Shown: one piece after another, positions 1-8,690 of the stretch | Layout of the letters: each line of letters begins with the position of its first letter | Numbering within the stretch: the first letter of the stretch is position 1 | Origin: Thinopyrum elongatum | Taxonomy: Eukaryota > Streptophyta > Magnoliopsida > Poales > Poaceae | Length of the DNA: 64,000 bases | Reading direction: 5' to 3' | Assembly: GCA_011799875.1 (NCBI GenBank) | Contig: JAAAXO010000151.1 | Coordinates: 1 to 64,000 of the forward strand | The notes under the pieces: model-generated | Told to the model about the DNA's origin: nothing | Databases searched by the model: none | What the model saw: the letters and a program-made list of their open reading frames with translations, nothing else | Translations under genes and position numbers: made by a program

Positions 1-417
1 TCTTTTTTTTCTCCCTCTTTCCAAAACAAACTAGATAAGACGCAGATTGAATCAAGCGAAGATATGAACGGCGTCAGCTATGATTATGACAATGAACGGT
101 GGGTAGCACGTGGTGGAATTTGATGGATGAGAGGTTGTGGACAGCGGAAGGGATAATGATGCAGCGGCGGCGTGACTAATGTGAACAGAACTCGAAACTC
201 TAAAGGAACTAGACACTAAGACCAGCAACTCGACACGACGATGCAACCGATAATTCAATAATGCAAACAATGAAAAGAAAATTGCAATGGCTCAGACTGG
301 CTTGGACAAAGGATGAATAGATCTAACTTATTTTTTTGTGGCTTTTTCCTGGACAATAGGTAAGAAAATAAATCTAACCTAGGGAAAACTGGAAATTCTC
401 ACCGAGCAACCTGAAAA
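1..417 (-). other. Quinta-type 5' leader (part) of M0
   Basis: Non-coding leader, reverse complement of the leaders at 30118-30500 and 36180-36560. The A/G-rich homopolymer tract seen in those leaders starts at the left window edge. I see no credible gene in it. Confidence 0.75.
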
Positions 418-426
418 CTGATACCA
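418..426 (-). other. primer binding site (initiator tRNA-Met) of M0
   Basis: Reads TGGTATCAG on the minus strand, two bases from the LTR end; it matches the 3' end of plant initiator tRNA-Met. Confidence 0.85.
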
Positions 427-428
427 CT

Positions 429-1349
429 TGATAGAGGCAGGGGTGTCCCGATCTTTCGATGAGATGATAGCTATCGTTTTTGGTGGAGTAGACTTTGACG
501 ATCCGACTACGAACGTGCGAGGACGTCGCGCCTTAGCACTCGCTAAACCAACTCCGAGAGGTTATTGACCACGCCGGAGCACAATCAACCTGACCACGAG
601 GGTCTATCTCCTGCAAGCAAACGAAGAACAAGCAAGAAACTAAGATTTGCAATCTGGATATTGCGAATATAAGATGAAAGCTTTATTGATCAAGGTGGGG
701 TTCTGTGACGTCTTGGTCTGGTCGTTGAACACAAACGAAGTACGCGAAGTTGCAGCTATGGCGAACTTTTAATCTAAACAAAACCCAAAGTCTAAACGGT
801 GCCCTAAGGGCTGTATATATGGAGGAAGAGGAGGGGATTTCGTGGCCCTTGAAGGAGGGGTCCGAAACCAACCCTATCTCTTGTTTCCCCACACATACGG
901 ACTCTAAAAACAGCCTATACTCAAGTACTTCGAAATTACATGGGCCTGGCCCAATAATAAGGTGACGCAGCACCTATAATAGCCTCTGGACGAAATTTAT
1001 GAAGTGACATCTTGTATATTCGTCCAAGGCTTCCTGCACTCATTATGGTGGCTTCAAAGTCCTGAAATCATCACTTGTAACTCCGTTCTTGTTCCCCTTG
1101 TGCATGCCATCATCTCCATGCTTGAACTTGCTCCAAGGTTCCTCTTTCTTGTCCAAGCTAGGCCCTTCATTTGTAAGCAAAACAAATGTATCCAATTTAG
1201 GCAGCATCATATTCTCATGAACTTTAGAATCATTACCAAGAAACGAAAGTACCTGATATTTTAATTGGCGTGCGCGAGCTCTAGTAATTGGTCCAGTATG
1301 TATAGAAGCAGGGGTTGTGGGTGTAACAATGGTATTGATGTCCTCATCA
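429..1349 (-). repeat. 5' LTR of M0, type A (U3-A/U5-A)
   Basis: Complete LTR with TGAT...ATCA ends, 921 bp. It carries the type A pol C-terminus in U3, a TATATA box and an AATAAA in the R/U5 half. The right flank is TATAT. Confidence 0.9.
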
Positions 1350-1677
1350 TATATGGACTTAGAGAAATAGCAGATAAGCTGTGGTGGTATATGGTAGGGG
1401 CGATGATGATGGTGCGGCGGCGGCGTGACAACTTGTGAACAGAACTCGAAACTCTAAAGAACTAGTCGCTAAGACCAGCAACTTGACACGACGATGCAAC
1501 CACAAATTCAACAAAGCAAAAACCCTAAAAAGATTATGCAAAGGCTCAGATTGGTTCGGATATGATGAACTAACCCTAAATTTTTTTTTTTTTGGCTTTT
1601 TCCTGGACTGTAGGTATGAAAAACAGACTCGATCTAAACTACGAAAAACTGTAAATCTCACCGAGCAACCTGGGAAT
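1350..1677 (-). other. Cereba-type 5' leader (part) of M1
   Basis: Matches the leaders at 20228-20544 and 55059-55374. The 24-bp minisatellite of those copies would lie just left of the M0 insertion. Non-coding. Confidence 0.75.
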
Positions 1678-1686
1678 CTGATACCA
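1678..1686 (-). other. primer binding site of M1
   Basis: TGGTATCAG on the minus strand, next to the LTR that starts at 1689. Confidence 0.85.
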
Positions 1687-1688
1687 CT

Positions 1689-2447
1689 TGATAGAGGCGA
1701 GGGTGTCCCGATCTTTCGATGAGATGATAGCTATCGTTTTTGGTGGAGTAGACTTTGACGATCCGACTACGAACGTGCGAGGACGTCGCGCCTTAGCAAT
1801 CGCTAAACCAACTCCGAGAGGTTATTGACCACGCCGGAGCACAATCAACCTGACCACGAGGGTCTATCTCCTGCAAGCAAACGAAGAACAAGCAAGAAAC
1901 TGAGATTTGCAATCTGGATATTGCGAATATAAGATGAAAGCTTTATTGATCAAGGTGGGGTTCTGTGACGTCTTGGTCTGGTCGTTGAACACAAACGAAG
2001 TACGCGAAGTTGCAGCTATGGCGAACTTTTAATCTAAACAAAACCCAAAGTCTAAACGGTGCCCTAAGGGCTGTATATATGGAGGAAGAGGAGGGGATTT
2101 CGTGGCCCTTGAAGGAGGGGTCCGAAACCAACCCTATCTCTTGTTTCCCCACACATACAGACTCTAAAAACAGCCTATACTCAAGTATTTCGAAATTACA
2201 TGGGCCTGGCCCAATAATAAGGTGACGCAGCACCTATAATAGCCTCTGGACGAAATTTATGAAGTGACATCTTGTATATTTCGTCCAAGGCTTCCTGCAC
2301 TCATTATGGTGGCTTCAAAGTCCTGAAATCATCACTTGTAACTCCGTTCTTGTTCCCCTTGTGCATGCCATCATCTCCATGCTTGAACTTGCTCCAAGGT
2401 TCCTCTTTCTTGTCCAAGCTAGGCCCTTCATTTGTAAGCAAAACAGA
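1689..2447 (-). repeat. 5' LTR of M1, type A, first part
   Basis: U5, R and most of U3 of a type A LTR. It is cut at 2447 by E1 and resumes without loss at 8523. Without E1 and one TSD copy the LTR is 922 bp. Confidence 0.9.
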
Positions 2448-3439
2448 TGATGAGGACATGAATACCTTGGATACGACCAAAAATATTGCATACATGTATA
2501 TTTGTGAGGTGATTTCTAATGCAAACTATGCAATAATTTATTTGTGTCATCCAGGACAAAAATACTTCACAAACTTTTGTGCCATGTCTAATTGCAGGTG
2601 TATGAGACATTTGTACAATTCACATATGAAGATAAGGGAAAACGAGAAGTTTAGGTGCTGTTCAAAAAGTCCTCTCACGTCACTTTTGTGCCAAGAGAAG
2701 ATAGAGTCCAAGTCTCTCACGTTCTGGATTCAGATTCGGACTGCACAGACATACCTGACTCAAAACGCCAAGAACTTTTTCATACGGACTCCGAATTGGG
2801 TGATTCTTTTTTTGTTGGAAAGTAGATTTCGTGCTCTTTCCAACCCAATTGGATTCACCTTAAAATTCATCCGGAGCTATGAGTTATCGACGAAACAATC
2901 TGACGCTGTAGCAGAATCCGAGTCAAACTACAAGTCCAAAGGTGTTGCATCACCTCCACTTGGGCCCATGAGCCTTGTACGACCTAGGGTTAGTTTTAGG
3001 CTGCCTTGGGACGTCCTCCCACCTCCTTGGCCGCCACCCCTTACTCCTATATAAGTAGATCCATCTACTAGCTTTTTCCTTGGGTTTTGTTTAGATTAAA
3101 AGTTCGCCATAGCTGCAACTTCGCGTACTTCGTTTGTGTTCAACGACCAGACCAAGACGTCACAGAACCCCACCTTGATCAATAAAGCTTTCATCTTATA
3201 TTCGCAATATCCAGATTGCAAATCTTAGTTTCTTGCTTGTTCTTCGTTTGCTTGCAGGAGATAGACCCTCGTGGTCAGGTTGATTGTGCTCCGGCGTGGT
3301 CAATAACCTCTCGGAGTTGGTTTAGCGATTGCTAAGGCGCGACGTCCTCGCACGTTCGTAGTCGGATCGTCAAAGTCTACTCCACCAAAAACGATAGCTA
3401 TCATCTCATCGAAAGATCGGGACACCCTCGCCTCTATCA
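2448..3439 (+). repeat. left LTR of E1, chimeric U3-B/U5-A
   Basis: U3 is Quinta type, including the 89-bp intron-like segment at 2509-2597 with a GT donor, down to the TATATAA box. From the TTGGG near 3080 on, the sequence is Cereba-type R/U5 with AATAAA. The 3' LTR of the same block has U5-B. It is followed by AGTGG and then a deletion. Confidence 0.85.
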
Positions 3440-3774
3440 AGTGGTAAATTTGATGCAAGTAAGGTTTATTCACCAATGTTGGGATGGTTTAATGATGAAC
3501 ATTGTCAATCCTTTGATATGAATAAGAGCTTCACTTATATGTGCAAATTGAGTTGCAATATTTTCATGTCTTCTAATACTTGTGATAATATTTTGGCTTT
3601 ACATTTTATGAACTATGAAAGTTACTCATGTATACATGTGTCATATGTGCAAAAATCAAGGGAAGTAAAAATGGATGACATATACATATACAACATGTAC
3701 ACCTTGTCTCTTTTGTTAGCCACATTTCAGATTAAGCAACGCCGAGGACGGCTTTGTTTTCAAGAAGTGGAGGA
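3440..3774 (+). pseudogene. Quinta ORF remnant (C-terminal part only)
   Basis: After five bases of the primer-site region the sequence jumps into the 3' part of the Quinta ORF (the same stretch as 7206-7540), with GTA shared at the join. Leader and gag core are deleted. The cysteine-rich segment and the polypurine tract remain and run into the LTR at 3775. Nothing functional is expected. Confidence 0.8.
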
Positions 3775-3953
3775 TGATGAGGACATGAATACCTTGGATA
3801 CGACCAAAAATATTGCATACATGTATATTTGTGAGGTGATTTCTAATGCAAACTATGCAATAATTTATTTGTGTCATCCAGGACAAAAATACTTCACAAA
3901 CTTTTGTGCCATGTCTAATTGCAGGTGTATGGGACATTTGTACAATTCACATA
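3775..3953 (+). repeat. LTR fragment, type B, U3 start only
   Basis: The first 179 bp of a Quinta LTR, with the intron-like segment at 3836-3924. It is cut at 3953 (flank ACATA) by a type A LTR start; the rest is missing. Confidence 0.85.
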
Positions 3954-4865
3954 TGATGAGGACATCAATACCATTGTTACACCCACAACCCCTGCTTCTA
4001 TACATACTGGACCAATTACTAGAGCTCGCGCACGCCAATTAAAATATCAGGTACTTTCGTTTCTTGGTAATGATTCTAAAGTTCATGAGAATATGATGCT
4101 GCCTAAATTGGATACATTTGTTTTGCTGACAAATGAAGGGCCTAGCTTGGACCAGAAAGAGGAACCTTGGAGCAAGTTCAAGCATGGAGATGATGGCATG
4201 CACAAGGGGAACAAGAACGGAGTTACAAGTGATGATTTCAGGACTTTGAAGCCACCATAATGAGTGCAGGAAGCCTTGGACGAAATATACAAGATGTCAC
4301 TTCATAAATTTCGTCCAGAGGCTATTATAGGTGCTGCGTCACCTTATTATTGGGCCAGGCCCATGTAATTTCGAAATACTTGAGTATAGGCTGTTTTTAG
4401 AGTCCGTATGTGTGGGGAAACAAGAGATAGGGTTGGTTTCGGACCCCTCCTTCAAGGGCCACGAAATCCCCTCCTCTTCCTCCATATATACAGCCCTTAG
4501 GGCACCGTTTAGACTTTGGGATTTGTTTAGTTAAAAGTTAGCCATTGCAACTTCGTGTACTTCGTTTGTGTCCAACGACCAGACCAAGACCGCTTTAGGA
4601 TCCCCACCATTATCAATACTTCATCTATATTCGCAATATTCAGATTGCATTATCATATTCTTGCTTGTTCTTCGATTGCGTGCAGGAATAGACCTTCGTG
4701 GTCAGGTTGATCGTGCTTCCAGCATCGTCAGTAACCTCAGGAGATTGGTTTAGCGATTGCTAAGGCGCAACGTCGTGCACGTTTGTAGTCGGATCGTCAA
4801 AGTCGGCTCCACCAAATCGATAGTTACCATCTCATCGAAAGATCGGGACACCCTCGCCTCTATCA
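3954..4865 (+). repeat. LTR, chimeric U3-A/U5-B
   Basis: A 912-bp LTR with TG...CA ends. U3 is Cereba type up to TTTGGG near 4520, then R/U5 is Quinta type. The flanks differ (ACATA left, GACGT right), so it joins two different insertion sites. Confidence 0.85.
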
Positions 4866-5685
4866 GACGTCAGCGAACTCCTGCAAAATGTTAGTGACCG
4901 CAGGAGGCAAAGAGGAAGGCACGTCCTCGAATGAAAATAACGCCTCTTTGCACACAAAAGCATAGCAAACAGAATTGCTGAAATCTAGATCATCAATATC
5001 AGATTTGGTGGCAAGTAAGCATGCACTTTTCAATTTAATTTCAGAAGCAACACTAGATGGTTTATTATTAGGCTTCATTTGTTGCTCAAATTCTTTTGCC
5101 ACAATCTGATTTTCACTCTTATTTTTCTCCTGTTTTGCTTACTAGCTCTATTAATATCATCTTTCAAAATAGAATCAGGAGTCATAGGAAGCAAAGTAAT
5201 ATGTTTATCCTTATGAACAAGAGTATACTGATTGTTTCTACCATGGTGTACAGAATTTTTATCAAATTGCCATGGTCTACCAAGTAATAATGAACATGCT
5301 TGCATGGGTACCACATCACAATCAACATAATCAGCATATGTAGAGATACTAAAATGCACACGAACAGTACGTGTTACCTTAACCTTGCCGCTGTTGTTGA
5401 ACCATTGGATATAGTAAGGATGTGGATGTGGTCTTGTGGTGAGCGATAGCTTCTCCACCATCTCCATGCTAGCCAAGTTGTTGCAGCTCCCTCCATCTAT
5501 GATGACGCGAACAGAACGTTCCTTCACAACTCCCTTTGTATGGAACAAATTATGCCTCTGATTTTGCTCAGCTTGTGTGACCTGCACACTCAAAACACGT
5601 TGAGCAACTAAACATTCATACCTGTCAGCGTCTTCAGGAGCCATGTATTGCGTCTCATGATCAGAATCATCTCCACCGTGTTCTT
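4866..5685 (-). pseudogene. Cereba-like protease-region fragment (antisense)
   Basis: An antisense piece of pol covering the region from the end of gag through the aspartic protease to just before RT; it corresponds to about 24502-25325 in H1. The protease core motif DGGS is encoded at 5486-5497, followed by the NLAS-type stretch. A one-base loss near 5140 shifts the frame. The left edge is an LTR end. The right edge joins a plus-strand Quinta leader through a short shared CTTCACTT(A). It is a rearranged relic. Confidence 0.85.
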
Positions 5686-6104
5686 CACTTATATCTTGCT
5701 ATCCAGAGCTACTTCATATCCTTTATTGATGCTAGTTGTGCTACGCCGTGACCTCATTAGTGTTCTAGGCTCGCGTCTCTAGTCCGGTCTAGCCTAGGAC
5801 CAGCACAGTATCGTCGTTGAGCGTTTATTCAACATTGCATCTCTGAATTGATTATTGCTAATCTTTTGCTACCATATATAGCCAACCCAGCTCCATATAT
5901 TTCTACACCGTGTATACATACGTTCACCTGGCAATCGCTTTACTCAATCTTCGGAGTTATTTGACACCGCTGGTTGCCCGTCACCACCTGCTGCATGGTA
6001 AGAACTTGTAAGATATTGATATTTGCTTTACTGTGAGCGCTTTACCACCACATCCTAGTAGTTCATAGGAACATTATTCTCGATTTTTTTTGTTTCTACT
6101 AATC
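5686..6104 (+). other. Quinta 5' leader, 3' half (E1)
   Basis: Non-coding; it matches the end of the leaders at 31070-31485 and 44620-45041. It contains the conserved GGTAAGAAC motif (candidate splice donor, about 5999) and a pyrimidine-rich run before the gag ATG. The first part of the leader is lost at the antisense junction. Confidence 0.75.
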
Positions 6105-8147
6105 ATGGCAGGTTCCGGAGTTGTTAGTTCTTGGGCTTCATCGATCGTGGGAGATTTGCCATCACCTAAGAAAATGCAACAACCGGCACAAGAGGAGCAA
6201 TTACATCAGAATGCACATAATCAGGTTAATGTTTCCATGCCACCATTTACTGGTCGTTTTAGGCCTGATTTATATATTGAATGGGAGTACGAAATAAATG
6301 CTATATTTGCTTCCCATAATTTTGATGAGCGTGGAAAATTTCAAGCTGCGGTTAGTACTTTTAGTAGCTTTGCTTTAGTTTGGTGGAGTGAATATTGTCG
6401 GTTAAACTCTGATTTTATACCTACTACTTGGGATGATTTAAAACTTGTCATGAGAGATAGATTCGTTGATGTTTATTATACTCGTGGCATGATTAAAAAA
6501 TTACAACATTTAAAACAAGGCACTGACACGGTAACAAAATATTATGATGATTTACAAACTACATTGTTGCACTCATTTTTAGAAGAAAGTGAAGAAGATT
6601 TTATGGATAGATTTTGGGGAGGATTAAACCGTGATATTCAAGAGATACTAATTCATGAAGAGTGTTATCCTATGGACCATTTGTTTCGTCTTGCTTGCAA
6701 AGCTGAACAGGAAATAAAACGACGTGTTGCCCACAAGGAGAACAAGCGTACGGTGCACATTCCAAGTGTTGATACAGATGTTTCTTCAACTACTAGGCGT
6801 ACTATGACAACCACATCCGTTGTTGCGAGGACTACATCATCTCCATCATGTGACACATCACCTCCAAGAGTGCCTACATCATCTGAGTTGATCATAAGAG
6901 GTAATGACAAAGGTACAGATTTTCAACTTTCACATGAGAATGATGCATGCCTAGTTAACTTGAATACATCATGTGCTGTGTTACCTATTGATTTGAGCAC
7001 ACCAACTATTTTAGAGAATCGTGTTACTGTCATGAATGCGTCATGTGATCAAAGAGTTGAAGTATCAACAATTTTGAGTGCACCCAATGAATTAACTGTT
7101 GATGCAAAAGAAACAATGTTTAATCCTTTTGATATGACCTCTAATCTTGGTGATGATTTTGTGTCAAAAGACTTATTGCATGTTTGCTTATTTAAGCATG
7201 TAGTAGCATGTAAATTTGATGCAAGTAAGGTTTATTCACCAATGTTGGGATGGTTTAATGATGAACATTGTCAATCCTTTGATATGAATAAGAGCTTCAC
7301 TTATATGTGCAAATTGAGTTGCAATATTTTCATGTCTTCTAATACTTGTGATAATATTTTGGCTTTACATTTTATGAACTATGAAAGTTACTCATGTATA
7401 CATGTGTCATATGTGCAAAAATCAAGGGAAGTAAAAATGGATGACATATACATATACAACATGTACACCTTGTCTCTTTTGTTTGCCACATTTCAGATTA
7501 AGCAACGCCGAGGACGGCTTTGTTTTCAAGAAGTGGAGGATGATGAGGACATGAATACCTTGGATACGACCAAACATATTGCATACATGTATATTTGTGA
7601 GGTGATTTCTAATGCAAACTATGCAATAATTTATTTGTGTCATCCAGGACAAAAATACTTCACAAACTTTTGTGCCATGTCTAATTGCAGGTGTATGAGA
7701 CATTTGTACAATTCACATATAAAGATAAGGGAAAACGAGAAGTTTAGGTGCTGTTCAAAAAGTCCTCTCACGTCACTTTTGTGCCAAGAGAAGATAGAGT
7801 CCAAGTCTCTCACGTTCTGGATTCAGATTCGGACTGCACAGACATACCTGACTCAAAACGCCAAGAACTTTTTCATACGGACTCCGAATTGGGTGATTCT
7901 TTTTTTGTTGGAAAGTAGATTTCGTGCTCTTTCCAACACAATTGGATTCACCTTAAAATTCATCCGGAGCTATGAGTTATCGACGAAACAATCTGACGCT
8001 GTAGCAGAATCCGAGTCAAACTACAAGTCCAAAGGTTTTGCATCACCTCCACTTGGGCCCATGAGCCTTGTACGACCTAGGGTTAGTTTTAGGCTGCCTT
8101 GGGACGTCCTCCCACCTCCTTGGCCGCCACCCCTTACTCCTATATAA
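6105..8147 (+). CDS. Quinta-like gag plus cysteine-rich region, read through into the LTR
   Basis: The open frame begins MAGSG (an in-frame ATG also lies 15 bases upstream). Residues about 45-210 are a retrotransposon gag (capsid) region: the PPF.GRF start, the WWSEYCRL block and the YYDDLQT block, homologous to Cereba gag. I find no CCHC zinc knuckle and no protease, RT, RNase H or integrase. Instead a region of about 270 residues with many cysteines follows; I do not recognise it. The frame crosses the PPT and the LTR start at 7541, runs through the intron-like segment (7602-7690) and U3, and stops inside the TATA box (TATATAA 8141-8147). If the 89-bp segment is spliced out, the protein ends about 22 codons after the junction. 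Probably a structural protein of a non-autonomous element. Confidence 0.75.
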   Translation: MAGSGVVSSWASSIVGDLPSPKKMQQPAQEEQLHQNAHNQVNVSMPPFTGRFRPDLYIEWEYEINAIFASHNFDERGKFQAAVSTFSSFALVWWSEYCRLNSDFIPTTWDDLKLVMRDRFVDVYYTRGMIKKLQHLKQGTDTVTKYYDDLQTTLLHSFLEESEEDFMDRFWGGLNRDIQEILIHEECYPMDHLFRLACKAEQEIKRRVAHKENKRTVHIPSVDTDVSSTTRRTMTTTSVVARTTSSPSCDTSPPRVPTSSELIIRGNDKGTDFQLSHENDACLVNLNTSCAVLPIDLSTPTILENRVTVMNASCDQRVEVSTILSAPNELTVDAKETMFNPFDMTSNLGDDFVSKDLLHVCLFKHVVACKFDASKVYSPMLGWFNDEHCQSFDMNKSFTYMCKLSCNIFMSSNTCDNILALHFMNYESYSCIHVSYVQKSREVKMDDIYIYNMYTLSLLFATFQIKQRRGRLCFQEVEDDEDMNTLDTTKHIAYMYICEVISNANYAIIYLCHPGQKYFTNFCAMSNCRCMRHLYNSHIKIRENEKFRCCSKSPLTSLLCQEKIESKSLTFWIQIRTAQTYLTQNAKNFFIRTPNWVILFLLESRFRALSNTIGFTLKFIRSYELSTKQSDAVAESESNYKSKGFASPPLGPMSLVRPRVSFRLPWDVLPPPWPPPLTPI

Positions 8148-8522
8148 GTAGATCCATCTAGTAGCTTTTTCCTTGGGATTTGTTTAGTTAAAAGTTAGCC
8201 ATTGCAACTTCGTGTACTTCGTTTGTGTCCAACGACCAAACCAAGACCGCTTTCGGATCCTCACCATTATCAATACTTCATCTATATTCGCAATATTCAG
8301 ATTGCATTATCATATTCTTGCTTGTTCTTCGATTGCGTGCAGGAATAGACCTTCGTGGTCAGGCTGATCGTGCTTTCAGCATCGTCAGTAACCTCGGGAG
8401 ATTGGTTTAGCGATTGCTAAGGCGCAACATCGTGCACGTTTGTAGTCGGATCGTCAAAGTCGTCTCCACCAAATCGATAGTTATCATCTCATCGAAAGAT
8501 CGGGACACCCCCGCCTCTATCA
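7541..8522 (+). repeat. 3' LTR of E1, type B (U3-B/U5-B)
   Basis: A complete 982-bp Quinta LTR, directly preceded by a purine-rich PPT (AAGTGGAGGA). Intron-like segment 7602-7690 with GT donor; TATA box 8141-8147. Right flank ACAAA. Confidence 0.9.
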
Positions 8523-8690
8523 ACAAATGTATCCAATTTAGGCAGCATCATATTCTCATGAACTTTAGAATCATTACCAAGAAACGAAAGTACCTGATAT
8601 TTTAATTGGCGTGCGTGAGCTCTAGTAATTGGTCCAGTATGTATAGAAGTAGGGGCTGTGGGTGTAACAATGGTATTGATGTCCTCATCA
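8523..8690 (-). repeat. 5' LTR of M1, type A, second part
   Basis: The remainder of the LTR from 1689, starting with the TSD copy ACAAA and ending ATGTCCTCATCA. Right flank ACTTG. Confidence 0.9.

Larger units (their letters stand above)
1..1349 (-). mobile_element. M0: minus-strand CRM-type retrotransposon, 5' end only
   Basis: The 5' LTR (429-1349), primer site and Quinta-type leader of a minus-strand element; gag and the 3' LTR lie outside the window to the left. It sits inside the Cereba-type leader of M1, which resumes at 1350 (right flank TATAT). A type A LTR is joined to a Quinta-type leader, so the element is itself a hybrid of the two families. Confidence 0.8.
2448..8522 (+). mobile_element. 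E1: rearranged Quinta-like block inserted in the M1 LTR
   Basis: Both ends are LTR ends, and the flanks ACAGA (2443-2447) and ACAAA (8523-8527) are a 5-bp TSD with one change; the host LTR continues exactly across. Inside, in order: an LTR (2448-3439), a deleted interior (3440-3774), the start of another LTR (3775-3953), a hybrid type A/B LTR (3954-4865), an antisense Cereba protease fragment (4866-5685), a Quinta half-leader, a complete gag frame, and the 3' LTR (7541-8522). It is therefore a multi-LTR product of recombination, not a simple insertion. Confidence 0.8.
1350..8690 (-). mobile_element. M1: minus-strand Cereba-like element, 5' end, interrupted by E1
   Basis: Made of a Cereba-type leader (1350-1677), a primer site and a 5' LTR (1689-2447 plus 8523-8690). 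It lies in the plus-strand pol of C2 with right flank ACTTG. Its body and 3' LTR are beyond the left edge. E1 (2448-8522) interrupts its LTR. Confidence 0.8.

Noticed and set aside
418..426. Possible tRNA gene pieces at CTGATACCA/TGGTATCAG sites
   Set aside because: Only the 9-base primer site is present, always two bases from an LTR end; no tRNA body.
683..973. Repeated small ORFs of 60-100 codons on both strands of type A LTRs (also near 1943, 13494, 20810, 55640, 61036 and others)
   Set aside because: They recur because the LTR recurs, lie around the TATA box and R/U5, have no domain, and overlap on both strands. I treat them as chance frames.
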